Origin: an uncultured Duncaniella sp.
GTDB taxonomy: Bacteria > Bacteroidota > Bacteroidia > Bacteroidales > Muribaculaceae
Direction: 5' to 3'
DNA: 64,000 nucleotides
Assembly (NCBI GenBank): GCA_910577335.1
Contig: CAJTMJ010000010.1
Coordinates: 29,062-93,061 of the forward strand
A program made the position numbers and the translations under genes. Numbering within the stretch: the stretch's first letter is position 1; each line of letters begins with the position of its first letter. Shown in pieces: positions 54,501 through 63,027 of this stretch. Below the pieces are notes generated by a model that saw only the letters and a program-made list of their open reading frames with translations, ran no database searches and was not told where the DNA came from.

Positions 54501-55601
54501 CTTGACGAGAAGAATATAAATCATATCTTTGAAAGATTCTACCAAGGCAAATTCAATAACGGCGAGGTACCTATCGGCTTTGGTATCGGACTTGACCTTT
54601 GCCGCAACCTTGTGGAGCTGCATAACGGCACTATTACCGCAGCCAACCGCACAGACTGCAAAGGCAGTCAATTCACCGTGCGTATACCGTTACTGTATAA
54701 GCATTTACCTGCGGAAACAGAGAGTGAATCAGGGGGGGTAAAATCCGAGAGAAAAACACCTCTTCCCACCGCTGAAAACAAGCTCGTTTCAAGCCAGTCT
54801 GCGAAGAAGATTCGTAATAATGCTTCACTGAAAATCCTTGTGGTGGACGACGACGCTGAAATAAGGGCATTCCTTGCGGACACACTGTCGAATATCGGGA
54901 AGGTATCGGAAGCGACCAATGGTGAAGAGGCGCTCAGGAAAACTTTGGATTCAAAGCCTGATTTAATCATATCGGATGTCGTGATGCCCGGAATAGACGG
55001 TCTGACACTTCTTAAGACATTAAAAACAAATGTTGACACCAACCATATCCCGGTAATACTTTTAAGCTCAAAGAATGATGTGGCTGACCGTATGGCTGGA
55101 TGGGAGAAAGGTGCCGACGGCTATCTTGGCAAACCTTTCAGCATCGAGGAACTACAGTCGATGGTTGACAATCTCATCCATAACCGTCTGCGTCTGCGTG
55201 GAAAATTCTCAGGCACTCAGCAGCAGGATGGTAAAATTGACACGCCGGAGCTTAAAGGGAACGACAAGATTCTCATTGACAAGATTGTAAAAGAGATCAA
55301 TGATCATCTTGAGGATTCAGAGCTGAATGTCGAGAAGTTGTGTCAGGAAGTGGGTTTGAGCCGCGCTCACCTTAATAGAAAAATGAAAGAACTTTTCGGA
55401 TTGACACCGAGCGAGTTAATACGTAATGTACGCTTGCGTAAGGCTTGCGAGCTTCTGAAGCAGCCCGATGTTGACATTTCGCAGATAGCTTACAGCGTAG
55501 GTTTCTCTTCTCAACCTCACTTCTCCACGGCGTTCAAAAAATTCACCGGAATCTCACCGACAGAATATCGCCAAAAGAATGCAGGGCAACCGTCAAATTA
55601 A
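51594..55601 (+). CDS. xynR: Hybrid two-component regulator of xylan utilization (XynR/HTCS type)
   Basis: From ATG 51594 the protein has 1335 residues. After a signal peptide (1-20) the periplasmic sensor has two-component propeller repeats (about 25-620; NGYLWIGTQYGILRFDG, GNLWIGSPHQGI, GNAWVGTHDGLNRVD) and a Y_Y_Y domain (about 690-765), then one membrane helix (about 772-793). Inside are the histidine kinase (H813 in NVSHEIRSPL; ATPase boxes NLISNAIKYTP, VTDTGIGLD, GFGIGLDL), a receiver domain (phosphoacceptor D1128 in IISDVVMPGIDG), and a C-terminal AraC-type HTH (FGLTPSELIRNVRLRKACELL, VGFSSQPHFSTAFKKFTGISPTEYR). It should sense a xylan oligosaccharide in the periplasm and activate the GH43-xus operon. 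The symbol is assigned by analogy with Prevotella. Confidence 0.9.
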   Translation: MKTITRLLTFILFAAVSVTHSAAVRNTRLFNSKEIVSSNYSSFCLDNNGYLWIGTQYGILRFDGTNFDKYLHDEKSETSLSDNRILKILRDDNDRLWVATCEGLNLYEPETDSFKRITLPNMDLYGYIFDMHQLSNGDIIFMVSGVGLYILDFSSGSPVAVKYTPQMVDISTLNGLNTLAESTKGELIGGTHGGEIIKIAPNGQARVYKVSDSYIKILLRDSDGNFFITTTTKAWRWDPETNVFTPVNIPKEHHPVMDCAVLTSDGSILVGSVGCGVFRLEKGSLDLKPYRDLNNPIVNIDKARISTIHEDSLGNLWIGSPHQGIIMAPKREIPFNFISIARALPGYSGGKTKVAVIPGTSGFWIGLDDGQLISIDEYGNLLSKYQLGGGISSMIASKSGKLYLGVDNHGLYEFNPATKQIRELLKIEGNYLASALTQDAQGNLLLGIHGEGIVKVNPMTLQNEWILDNDGNHTFRWISSLFCDSKGKIWVGMYGAISVYDPVSGKMLSLSDLHPQLSKGVHNSFAEDASGNVWDASSHGLFIFNQSDSISDTPFRRITPNEGLSDIYVSTVVFDTAGNAWVGTHDGLNRVDPNLNITTFYGKNDMSDIDYSSAIMSADSTHLIFSGDKGLTMLEPDKLNKSMFERSIFISGIYINGHKVNSSTLTSSGEKMLPGNTDSDPDVIHLSYRDNSLVIRMSTKGFRETDNLIFQWRIPGTVDDWVSTTSGSGIIALPHLQAGKYTLEIRASENGLYSEVKSMDILVSSPWFLTPIAKILYLILLCTLVMLAWKVIRHKNIEHINEEKIKFFINVSHEIRSPLTLILSPLERIMKKEHDPDTYKNLKAIQRNANRILGLINQLLDIRKIEKGKMQLNRRETELMAFTNELVDIFKPQAEEKNITLEFENLTSDCEKLNVWIDRNNFDKVLVNLISNAIKYTPEGGNIVVGVNKGNDSDMDDYAEITVTDTGIGLDEKNINHIFERFYQGKFNNGEVPIGFGIGLDLCRNLVELHNGTITAANRTDCKGSQFTVRIPLLYKHLPAETESESGGVKSERKTPLPTAENKLVSSQSAKKIRNNASLKILVVDDDAEIRAFLADTLSNIGKVSEATNGEEALRKTLDSKPDLIISDVVMPGIDGLTLLKTLKTNVDTNHIPVILLSSKNDVADRMAGWEKGADGYLGKPFSIEELQSMVDNLIHNRLRLRGKFSGTQQQDGKIDTPELKGNDKILIDKIVKEINDHLEDSELNVEKLCQEVGLSRAHLNRKMKELFGLTPSELIRNVRLRKACELLKQPDVDISQIAYSVGFSSQPHFSTAFKKFTGISPTEYRQKNAGQPSN

Positions 55602-55695
55602 TCTGACCGGTAGCCATTGCCGTGATTGGATTAATTCGACATCCTAAGTTCACATTTTTTCAAGGATACAGTCATGATTCCTCAGGATTTTTATG

Positions 55696-55703
55696 TACTT
55701 TTG
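55696..55703 (+). promoter_or_regulatory. -7 promoter box of pepT
   Basis: TACTTTTG matches TAnnTTTG and lies 46 bases before the ATG at 55750. It shows that the upstream in-frame ATG at 55693 is not used. Confidence 0.6.
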
Positions 55704-55749
55704 CAAATCCTTGAAAGTAATATCAACCAGCATAAACTATTATAAGACA

Positions 55750-56973
55750 ATGACTGTAGTAGATCGCTTTTTACAATATGTCAAGTTTGACACTCAGAGT
55801 GACGAACTTACAAATATGACACCATCCACTCCCGGACAGATGGTTTTCGCTCAGCACTTAGAGAAAGAACTCCGGACAATGGGACTGAAGGATATCTCAC
55901 TTGACGAAAATGGATACCTGATGGCTACACTTCCCGGGAATACTGACAAAAAAGTTCCGACAATCGGGTTCATCGCTCACCTTGACACATCGCCTGACAT
56001 GAGCGGAAAGCATGTGACACCACGCATTGTTGAAAAATATGACGGCGAGGATATTGTGCTAAATAAGGAGAAAGAGATAGTACTCTCACCTTCACAGTTC
56101 CCTGAACTTCGCCACTATATAGGTCAGGATCTGATTGTTACCGACGGCAACACACTGCTCGGCGCGGATGACAAAGCCGGAATCGCAGAAATCATAACCG
56201 CTGTTGATTATCTGATGAAGCATCCTGAAATAAAGCATGGCGACATACGCATAGCCTTCAATCCAGACGAGGAGATAGGTCAGGGGGCGCACAAATTCGA
56301 CGTGGAGAAATTTGGTGCTGAATGGGGCTATACTATGGATGGCGGTGAGATTGGAGAATTGGAATTTGAAAACTTCAACGCAGCTGTCGCCAAAGTGACA
56401 TTTAAAGGAAGAAATGTACATCCGGGCTATGCCAAGCACAAGATGCTTAATTCAATCCGTGTAGCCAACCAATTCATCATCATGCTTCTCCGATGGGAAA
56501 CTCCCGAACACACTGAAGGATATGAGGGTTTCTACCATCTCATATCTATCGAAGGTACTGTGGAGGAGACCGTTCTCACATATATAATCCGTGACCACGA
56601 CCGTGACCGTTTCGAGCGTCGCAAGAAAGAGCTGGAACACCTTACACGTAAAATCAACAATGAATTCCCAGGCTGCGCATCTATCGAGATAAAGGATCAG
56701 TATTATAATATGCGTGAGAAGATTGAGCCGGTGATGCATATCATTGATGTTGCCATTCAGGCAATGAAAAATGTTGATGTCACTCCCAAGGTTCAGCCTA
56801 TCCGTGGCGGTACTGACGGCGCACAGCTTTCATTCAAAGGTCTCCCCTGCCCCAATATATTCGCAGGCGGTCTTAATTTCCACGGACGATATGAATTCGT
56901 GCCTATCCCCTCTATGGAAAAAGCATCGCAAGTAATTGTGGAAATAGCCCGACTCGTAGCCGAGGAAGCTTAA
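55750..56973 (+). CDS. pepT: Peptidase T (tripeptide aminopeptidase)
   Basis: This 407-residue cytoplasmic M20 metallopeptidase removes N-terminal residues from tripeptides. Zinc ligands and catalytic residues are visible in order: the His in FIAHLDTSPDMSG with its following Asp, the bridging Asp in LLGADDKAGIAEI, the Glu pair in FNPDEEIGQGAHKFD, the Asp in YTMDGGEIG, and the late His in NFHGRYEFVP. The FNAAVAKVTFKGRNVHPGYAK dimerization lid is typical of PepT. I use ATG 55750 because the promoter box lies between it and the earlier in-frame ATG. It is 11 bases before miaA and may be co-transcribed with it. Confidence 0.95.
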   Translation: MTVVDRFLQYVKFDTQSDELTNMTPSTPGQMVFAQHLEKELRTMGLKDISLDENGYLMATLPGNTDKKVPTIGFIAHLDTSPDMSGKHVTPRIVEKYDGEDIVLNKEKEIVLSPSQFPELRHYIGQDLIVTDGNTLLGADDKAGIAEIITAVDYLMKHPEIKHGDIRIAFNPDEEIGQGAHKFDVEKFGAEWGYTMDGGEIGELEFENFNAAVAKVTFKGRNVHPGYAKHKMLNSIRVANQFIIMLLRWETPEHTEGYEGFYHLISIEGTVEETVLTYIIRDHDRDRFERRKKELEHLTRKINNEFPGCASIEIKDQYYNMREKIEPVMHIIDVAIQAMKNVDVTPKVQPIRGGTDGAQLSFKGLPCPNIFAGGLNFHGRYEFVPIPSMEKASQVIVEIARLVAEEA

Positions 56974-56984
56974 CCTTTTCACCA

Positions 56985-57887
56985 ATGCCAAAAACATTAG
57001 CAATAGTCACAGGTGCTACCGGAAGCGGTAAAACCGAACTTGCCATACAACTTGCCGAGAGTCTGCAGACAGAAATAATATCTGCCGACTCCCGGCAAAT
57101 TTATCGTGGCATCCCGATAGGTACTGCCGCTCCGACTGCCGAAGAGCTTGCGAGAGTGAAGCATCATTTCATCGGGATTCTAAATCTTGATGAATACTAT
57201 AGCGCAGCAAAATATGAAGAAGATGTGCTCACTTTGCTTGACACACTTTGGCAAAAATATGATTACGTGGTGATGTGCGGTGGATCAATGATGTATATCG
57301 ATGCTATAACCAATGGCATAGATGAACTACCGACCATAAGCGAGGATATCAGGAAATACGCTATGGAGCTGTATACCGCAGGTGGACTCACAGCGTTATA
57401 TGACAAACTCCATGAAATTGACCCGCTATATCTCGAATCATGCGACCTCAACAATCACCGGCGACTCGTTCATGCCATTGAAATTACATTGCAGGCAGGT
57501 GTGCCCTACTCCTCATTGCGCACAGGCAAAAAGAAACAGCGTCCGTTTAAGATAGTGAAATTCGCTATCGACCATACCCGTGAAGAGCTGTTCAATCGCA
57601 TCAACCGACGAGTTGACACAATGATAGCGGCAGGATTGGAAGAGGAAGCTAAAAGTGTATACCCAATCCGACATTACAATTCCCTCAACACCGTAGGATA
57701 CAAAGAGCTTTTTGCCATGATGGACGGCATTATGGATAGAGATACTACTATTGCCAGAATAGCCAAAAACACACGTGTATATGCTAAGAAACAGCTGCTA
57801 TGGCTGTCAAAAGACCCTAATCTTATACGACTTAACCCACACCAGCCATTATTGCCACAAGCTTTAGAGCATCTAAAGTCTGTTTAG
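56985..57887 (+). CDS. miaA: tRNA dimethylallyltransferase
   Basis: This 300-residue cytoplasmic enzyme adds a dimethylallyl group to A37 of tRNAs that read codons starting with U. Visible motifs are the P-loop GATGSGKTELA (about 10-20), the substrate motif ISADSRQIYRGIPIGTAAP (36-54), the conserved DLNNHRRLVHAIEI segment with the RR pair, and the C-terminal NTVGYKELFAMMDG and TRVYAKKQLLWL. The length is normal for the family. It follows pepT closely and is a chromosomal housekeeping gene, showing that region 4 is not mobile. Confidence 0.96.
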   Translation: MPKTLAIVTGATGSGKTELAIQLAESLQTEIISADSRQIYRGIPIGTAAPTAEELARVKHHFIGILNLDEYYSAAKYEEDVLTLLDTLWQKYDYVVMCGGSMMYIDAITNGIDELPTISEDIRKYAMELYTAGGLTALYDKLHEIDPLYLESCDLNNHRRLVHAIEITLQAGVPYSSLRTGKKKQRPFKIVKFAIDHTREELFNRINRRVDTMIAAGLEEEAKSVYPIRHYNSLNTVGYKELFAMMDGIMDRDTTIARIAKNTRVYAKKQLLWLSKDPNLIRLNPHQPLLPQALEHLKSV

Positions 57888-57936
57888 CCATCATACAGCA
57901 ATATCACCAATATAAATACTGCGTTTTATAAATTTT

Positions 57937-58013
57937 ACCGAGATTTCTCGTTGAAATTCTTGCGTAGATTAATTTAATGTCATACCTTTGCCATCTCAAC
58001 GAGATTTCTCGTT
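57937..58013 (+). promoter_or_regulatory. BlaI-type promoter/operator region with two palindromes
   Basis: ACCGAGATTTCTCGTT (57937-57952, one mismatch) and AACGAGATTTCTCGTT (57998-58013, perfect 7-base arms with 2-base spacer) start 61 bases apart. Between them lie a TTG-type -33 element (57960-57962) and the -7 box TACCTTTG (57983-57990) with 20 bases spacing. The second palindrome covers the expected transcription start. This is the layout of an autoregulated repressor whose dimers flank the promoter. Confidence 0.75.
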
Positions 58014-58029
58014 AAATTATCACGTTATC

Positions 58030-58407
58030 ATGACTGAAAAACAAGAAAAGCTTACAGACAAAGAGGAAGAAACCATGTTGCTCCTATGGAAACATGGACC
58101 ATGTGCGGTAAAGGATCTGATGAAACATTATTCAGAACCTCGTCCCCACATCAACACAATATCCACGTTTATACGAACCTTGGAAAAGAAAGGTTACGTG
58201 GGACATGAACAAGGTAAATATGGCGGTTTCAACTATTTCGCAATAAAGCCCATCAAGGAATACAGACGTAACGCAGTGGGGAAATTTGTGAAACAGTATT
58301 TCGGCAATTGCTTCTCAATGATATCGCAGTTGGTTGAAGATGAAGAAATTAATGCCGAACAGCTACGTCAATTATTGGATATGGTTGAAAATAAAAAACA
58401 CGATTGA
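58030..58407 (+). CDS. BlaI/MecI-family transcriptional repressor
   Basis: From ATG 58030 the protein has 125 residues; a TTG at 57988 lies in the promoter box and cannot be the start. The winged helix (about 8-80; LTDKEEETMLLLWKHGPCAVKDLM, NTISTFIRTLEKKGYVGHEQ) and the C-terminal dimerization helix are those of BlaI. Repressors of this family are cleaved when the partner membrane protease is activated. The partner BlaR1-type gene overlaps its stop. Two palindromes around its own promoter are the probable operators. Genes downstream of the protease are likely the regulated targets; no beta-lactamase is nearby. Confidence 0.93.
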   Translation: MTEKQEKLTDKEEETMLLLWKHGPCAVKDLMKHYSEPRPHINTISTFIRTLEKKGYVGHEQGKYGGFNYFAIKPIKEYRRNAVGKFVKQYFGNCFSMISQLVEDEEINAEQLRQLLDMVENKKHD

Positions 58408-59468
58408 TGATTACCACACTATTTCAATATTCACTCGGAATCTCCATACCGCTGTTCATTCTATGGTGCATCTATAGAGTGTCGTTATCTTCCGAAAAGC
58501 GATTTAAGACCAACCGCATCATACTGCTATGCTCATATTTTGTAAGCCTACTTATGTTCCCCGTCTTAATGCTTCTCCCTTACGCCACTTCCCGCCCGGT
58601 CTACGGAACTGTGATAATATTTTCAAAAAACAGTGCACTTATTCCTGACATTATCACAACACTCTCTTATATTTGGATTGTGGGTGTAGCGGTAATATCA
58701 ATTGCGACAATTATCGAAATGGCACATATATATTATGTGGTCAAGAAGTCGAAGAAAGTGGAATTTGAAGGTAAAATTATCCATGTTTCCGATAATATGA
58801 AACTATCACCCTTCAGTTTCTGGAATCTCATAATAATGAATCGCCATGATTTCACTAACAATCCTGATCTCATAATAAGCCATGAGTCCGGACATCAGAT
58901 ATATCACCACACTTGGGATATCATGATGGCTCAGATTGTTGCAGTTATTTGTTGGTACAATCCTGCTGCATGGTTATTGAAATCCGAGCTTAAAACCTTA
59001 CATGAATATCAGGCAGATGCATTCACATTGGCACGTGGCTACGATGCTCAAAAATATCAGCTTTTCATAATTGAAAAAGCGGTCGGTTCAAAATTGCCCA
59101 CCATAACTAACAATCTCAGCCACACCAAACTGCGGAAACGTATCTCAATGATGAATCGTCCTGAAAAGACAAGCGTTTCACATCTATTACGCTACTTACT
59201 CCCCGTGGCAGGGATAATTATAGGGATAATTGCGCTGAATACCCATGTCGTCAAGGCAACGTTGACTCCGATAAAGCGTATTGTGAGTGAGAACAGTTCC
59301 ATCAATTCTAAATCCCGATTGGAATACGATGTGTACATGGACGGAAAAGAAATCCCCAATGACCGATTAAATGAGATTAATCCAAACACCATAAAATCAA
59401 TAACTGTACATAAAAATGATAATCGCACTCAATTGGAAATATACACTAATCAATCCGAACAGGAATAA
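58407..59468 (+). CDS. BlaR1/MecR1-like M56 membrane metalloprotease without a sensor domain
   Basis: I take ATG 58407 (353 residues); its A is the last base of the BlaI stop TGA. Four membrane segments are visible (about 5-22, 37-57, 80-105, 265-285). The zinc motif is HESGH in SHESGHQIYHHTWD (near residue 160), followed by the M56 pattern WYNPAAWLLKSELKTLHEYQADA with the third ligand Glu. Classical BlaR1 carries a C-terminal penicillin-binding sensor of about 250 residues; here only a 70-residue tail follows the last helix, so the signal must differ. It should cleave or trigger loss of the BlaI-type repressor. Confidence 0.9.
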   Translation: MITTLFQYSLGISIPLFILWCIYRVSLSSEKRFKTNRIILLCSYFVSLLMFPVLMLLPYATSRPVYGTVIIFSKNSALIPDIITTLSYIWIVGVAVISIATIIEMAHIYYVVKKSKKVEFEGKIIHVSDNMKLSPFSFWNLIIMNRHDFTNNPDLIISHESGHQIYHHTWDIMMAQIVAVICWYNPAAWLLKSELKTLHEYQADAFTLARGYDAQKYQLFIIEKAVGSKLPTITNNLSHTKLRKRISMMNRPEKTSVSHLLRYLLPVAGIIIGIIALNTHVVKATLTPIKRIVSENSSINSKSRLEYDVYMDGKEIPNDRLNEINPNTIKSITVHKNDNRTQLEIYTNQSEQE

Positions 59469-59552
59469 ATAATCATAACCTCAGGATGTTATTTCCTTGT
59501 CGGTTCTCGCACTCATACACTTTTGGGTATGGTTTATTGACACTATCCGAAG

Positions 59553-59560
59553 TAATTTTG
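59553..59560 (+). promoter_or_regulatory. -7 promoter box of the outer-membrane barrel gene
   Basis: TAATTTTG matches TAnnTTTG, 24 bases before the ATG at 59585, within the 116-base gap after the M56 gene. I see no copy of the BlaI-type palindrome here, so if the repressor controls this unit it may do so by read-through from its own promoter. Confidence 0.5.
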
Positions 59561-59584
59561 CATATTATTTAACCGGATTCAATA

Positions 59585-62164
59585 ATGAAATCACAGCTTA
59601 TATTCATACTATCCTTGTTGACTGCGGTCACAGCTATGGCGCAAGTCAATGTTGACGGAGTTGTGCTTGACCGTAACACCGATGAAACACTTATCGGTGC
59701 ATCTGTCATAGTGAAAGGTAATGATGGCAAAATCAAAAAGTTCGCAACAACAAAAGCTGATGGCAAATTCTCGATGACATTGCCATCGGTGACCGGATGT
59801 AGGCTTGAGATTTCAATGATGAGTTTCGCAAAACAATCCATCGCACTTGACAGTGTAAAATTTCCGTTGACAGTCTACATGGAGCCAGGCGGAATAAAGC
59901 TGAAAGAGGTAGCGGTCAAGGCAGACCGTATCCGAGAGCAAGGTGACACTATCACCTACAATGTCGGCAGTTTCGCCCAGAAGCAGGATAGATCCATCGG
60001 GGATGTGCTTAAACGAATGCCCGGTATTGATGTGGCAAAGAATGGTAAAATCCAGTATCAGGGGGAGGATATAAACAAGTTTTATATCGAAGGTTCAGAC
60101 CTTCTCGGCGGTAAATATGGGATAGCCACAAACGGGATAAGCCATGATGATGTTGGCGCAGTGGAGGTCATGGAAAATCACCAACCAATGCAGGTGCTTT
60201 CCGGTATAAGTTTCTCGGAAAAAGCGGCAATAAACCTCAAGCTTAAAAATAAAGCTAAAGCCACATGGACATTCCATGGTGATGCCGGTGGCGGATATTC
60301 ATGGCAACCTGACGGAATTATCTGGGACAGTGAAATTTTCGCCATGGCTGTAATGCCTTCATTCCAAAACATCACCACCTTCCGCTCCAACAACATCGGC
60401 GAAGATCTTTCTTCTTCGAAAATAGACTTTTTTGCAGACAGCAGAGGGACGGCTCTCAGTCAGTATGTGAGTATCGGTCTTCCCGGAGTCCCATCACTCG
60501 GCACAAAAAGCACATTATTCAACCGCTCATTCCTGCTTTCATCAAACAGCCTTTGGAAACTGAAACACGGGGAGTTCAAAGCCAATATAGACTATTCGTT
60601 TAACCGTGTATGCGCTAATGCGACAAATATCACCACATATTTCTTAAATGAAGGTGACAAAATAATCACTGAAAACCGAAATGGGGTTGACCATACTCAC
60701 TCTATTTCCGGTAAATTCATCTATGAACTGAATCAAAAGACTGCTTTCATAAACAATACCTTAAAAACAAATATTGATTGGGATGACATACGCCTTGCCA
60801 CTACTGGAACCCTCCCTAACGAGCAGTCGGCAAAGCTCCCTGACTACTACATCTCCAATAAATTCAAGATAATAAAACGCTTCAAGGGTAATCACCTTAT
60901 CACCTTTGAAAGTCGCAACGAGTGGGAATCCCAGCCCCAAACGCTCAACATAAATATAAGCGAGAAACAATCCGGCCAGCACATTTCCGACCATGCATTC
61001 TATACCCAAGAGAGCGCCGCATACGCATTCAATATCAAAGGTATAGCCATAGGTATTGAAGGTGGTATAAAGGGATATGTACGCTCCATGGATTCGGAGC
61101 TGCCGGATATTCCACAGGAATTACCCGGACTGACAGAAAATGTAGTCAACACAAATTATCTAACCATATATGCCAAACCAAAGTTAGAATATTGGGTACG
61201 CAAAGTAAATCTGACACTAAATCTGCCCGTCAACTTCGCACGTTACACATTCAACAAGGCAATCGCCAACCGTAACGAAACATACTTCTCCCCGTCGCTC
61301 AGTTTCAATTGGAAACCTACCAATCGCTTCTCGGGTACTCTGCGTGGCGGCTTCGGTCGTTCCCCTATGAATCTGAACCTCATACATCCGGGACTTATAA
61401 TGACCAACTATCGCACGCTGAGATCAGGGGTAGATAATTTTTATAACTCCTCATCACAAAATGTGTCAGCAAGCGTGAATTACAAACACACCCGTCATGG
61501 GATATTCGCTGATGGCAGAGTATTACAGTCATGGTCACATCTACCATACACGATGGCTCAACAGCTCTATGGAGATTATGTGATATATAGCTATGCAGAC
61601 GCAAAAAATGACAGCAAAATGCTAATGGCAATGGGTAATATCGGGAAAACCCTCGACTTCATGCGCGGCAGCTGCAATATCCATGGTTCATACAGCCGTA
61701 ATGAGTCACATTTATTATCCCAGTCACGATCTGTCAATTCGGTAAGTACAGGCTGGAGTGCCGGAGGTAAGATAAGCGGAAGCCCTTGCCACTGGTTCAG
61801 TTTCGACTATAGCCTTGGCTATTCTGATAGCCGGCTTACAATGAACGGGATTAATGAATCGTGGCTCTCCACTATGGAAAATGAACTGAGTCTCACCTTC
61901 CTTCCCCACAACAAATGGGAATGGACTATAAGCGGTGAGCATTACCGCAATGAATTGACCGAGCACAACTACAAAAATGTCATGATGCTTGACACTAAAC
62001 TGACCTATCAGCTCAACAATAAGATAGAGTTTGCCACATATCTCACTAATATCCTCAACAAGCGCAGCTATAACTATACCTCATACTCACAACTCTCCTC
62101 ATTTGAGAGCCAACGCCAACTCCGTGGTCGTCAACTCTTATTCTCAATAACTCTCAGAAAATAA
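59585..62164 (+). CDS. TonB-dependent-receptor-like outer-membrane beta-barrel protein with carboxypeptidase-regulatory-like domain
   Basis: This 859-residue protein has a signal peptide (1-19). A carboxypeptidase-D-like domain follows (about 21-100; VDGVVLDRNTDETLIGASVIVKG), then a plug-like region (about 110-215; GDVLKRMPGIDVAKNGKIQYQGEDINKFYIEGSDLLGGKYG) and a large barrel to the C-terminal LLFSITLRK. No clear TonB box is seen. This architecture is frequent in Bacteroidetes together with GLPGLI proteins, as here 12 bases downstream. It could import or export a ligand or act as a platform; the substrate is unknown. Confidence 0.82.
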   Translation: MKSQLIFILSLLTAVTAMAQVNVDGVVLDRNTDETLIGASVIVKGNDGKIKKFATTKADGKFSMTLPSVTGCRLEISMMSFAKQSIALDSVKFPLTVYMEPGGIKLKEVAVKADRIREQGDTITYNVGSFAQKQDRSIGDVLKRMPGIDVAKNGKIQYQGEDINKFYIEGSDLLGGKYGIATNGISHDDVGAVEVMENHQPMQVLSGISFSEKAAINLKLKNKAKATWTFHGDAGGGYSWQPDGIIWDSEIFAMAVMPSFQNITTFRSNNIGEDLSSSKIDFFADSRGTALSQYVSIGLPGVPSLGTKSTLFNRSFLLSSNSLWKLKHGEFKANIDYSFNRVCANATNITTYFLNEGDKIITENRNGVDHTHSISGKFIYELNQKTAFINNTLKTNIDWDDIRLATTGTLPNEQSAKLPDYYISNKFKIIKRFKGNHLITFESRNEWESQPQTLNINISEKQSGQHISDHAFYTQESAAYAFNIKGIAIGIEGGIKGYVRSMDSELPDIPQELPGLTENVVNTNYLTIYAKPKLEYWVRKVNLTLNLPVNFARYTFNKAIANRNETYFSPSLSFNWKPTNRFSGTLRGGFGRSPMNLNLIHPGLIMTNYRTLRSGVDNFYNSSSQNVSASVNYKHTRHGIFADGRVLQSWSHLPYTMAQQLYGDYVIYSYADAKNDSKMLMAMGNIGKTLDFMRGSCNIHGSYSRNESHLLSQSRSVNSVSTGWSAGGKISGSPCHWFSFDYSLGYSDSRLTMNGINESWLSTMENELSLTFLPHNKWEWTISGEHYRNELTEHNYKNVMMLDTKLTYQLNNKIEFATYLTNILNKRSYNYTSYSQLSSFESQRQLRGRQLLFSITLRK

Positions 62165-62176
62165 ATATCACGTAAG

Positions 62177-63019
62177 ATGAAACATATAATCCCATTTTTA
62201 TTAATGTGCATGTCGGTGACAGCATATACTCAGGAAAAAGCAGATGTTATTGTAAGCTACGATATGAAATCTCGTAATTGGGAGACAGACACTGTATCTT
62301 CCCATAAAATGACTCTCCTTGCAAATTCGAAAGAATCCAAATTTTTCAACGACCTTAGTTTATGGTCTGATTCTCTGTCATCAACACCTGAGGGCAAAAA
62401 GCAATTACAACAGATAATAATGGCTGCCTGCATGACGCAATTGCCGGGTGGAGGTATGAGCGTTGATCTTAGAAAAGGTCCGGTGAAAAAGATCCATACA
62501 TACGTGTTTAATAATCTTCCGGAAAGCAAGCTCAAATATTATTCCAAATTTTCCGGTGACTTATGTTATTACGAGGAACCCTCTGACGAAATGCAATGGG
62601 AAATAAGTGATTCCACCATGAATATACTTGGATATGAATGCTCATTGGCTCATTCCGATTATCATGGTCGCAAATGGGACGCTTGGTTCACCACTGAAAT
62701 TCCTTTGCCGTTCGGTCCATGGAAATTTCACGGGCTTCCGGGGATTATACTCAAAGCTGAATCCGACAACGGAATCAGCTACACAGCCACCGGCATAGAA
62801 AAAACCGACAGAGTGATAACGCCAATGTATTCTGCCGATGATTATCAAAAGACCGACCGCAAGAAAGCTCTTGCGGAAGAGGAATACTATTGTAATAACA
62901 GGGAGTCTATAATCAAAGCCAAATTCGGAGGTGATGTTAAGTTCAATTACAACACCACAGACCGACCTAAATATGACGCCGAGAAATATGCCGCCGAACC
63001 AGATTACAAATCTAAATAA
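62177..63019 (+). CDS. GLPGLI family protein
   Basis: This 280-residue protein has a signal peptide (1-19). The family is named for its motif, here FHGLPGIILKAE (near residue 192), preceded by WDAWFTTEIPLPFGPWKF, and by the typical middle block QWEISDSTMNILGYECSLAHSDYHGRKW. GLPGLI proteins are secreted or periplasmic Bacteroidetes proteins of unknown biochemical function, usually paired with an outer-membrane barrel. The gene lies 12 bases after such a barrel and eight before the DUF4932-like gene, so these three form one operon. Confidence 0.9.
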   Translation: MKHIIPFLLMCMSVTAYTQEKADVIVSYDMKSRNWETDTVSSHKMTLLANSKESKFFNDLSLWSDSLSSTPEGKKQLQQIIMAACMTQLPGGGMSVDLRKGPVKKIHTYVFNNLPESKLKYYSKFSGDLCYYEEPSDEMQWEISDSTMNILGYECSLAHSDYHGRKWDAWFTTEIPLPFGPWKFHGLPGIILKAESDNGISYTATGIEKTDRVITPMYSADDYQKTDRKKALAEEEYYCNNRESIIKAKFGGDVKFNYNTTDRPKYDAEKYAAEPDYKSK

Positions 63020-63027
63020 GAACGAAT

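Noticed and set aside
58030..59468. Beta-lactam resistance locus
   Set aside because: The regulator pair resembles BlaI/BlaR1, but the penicillin sensor and any beta-lactamase gene are absent.
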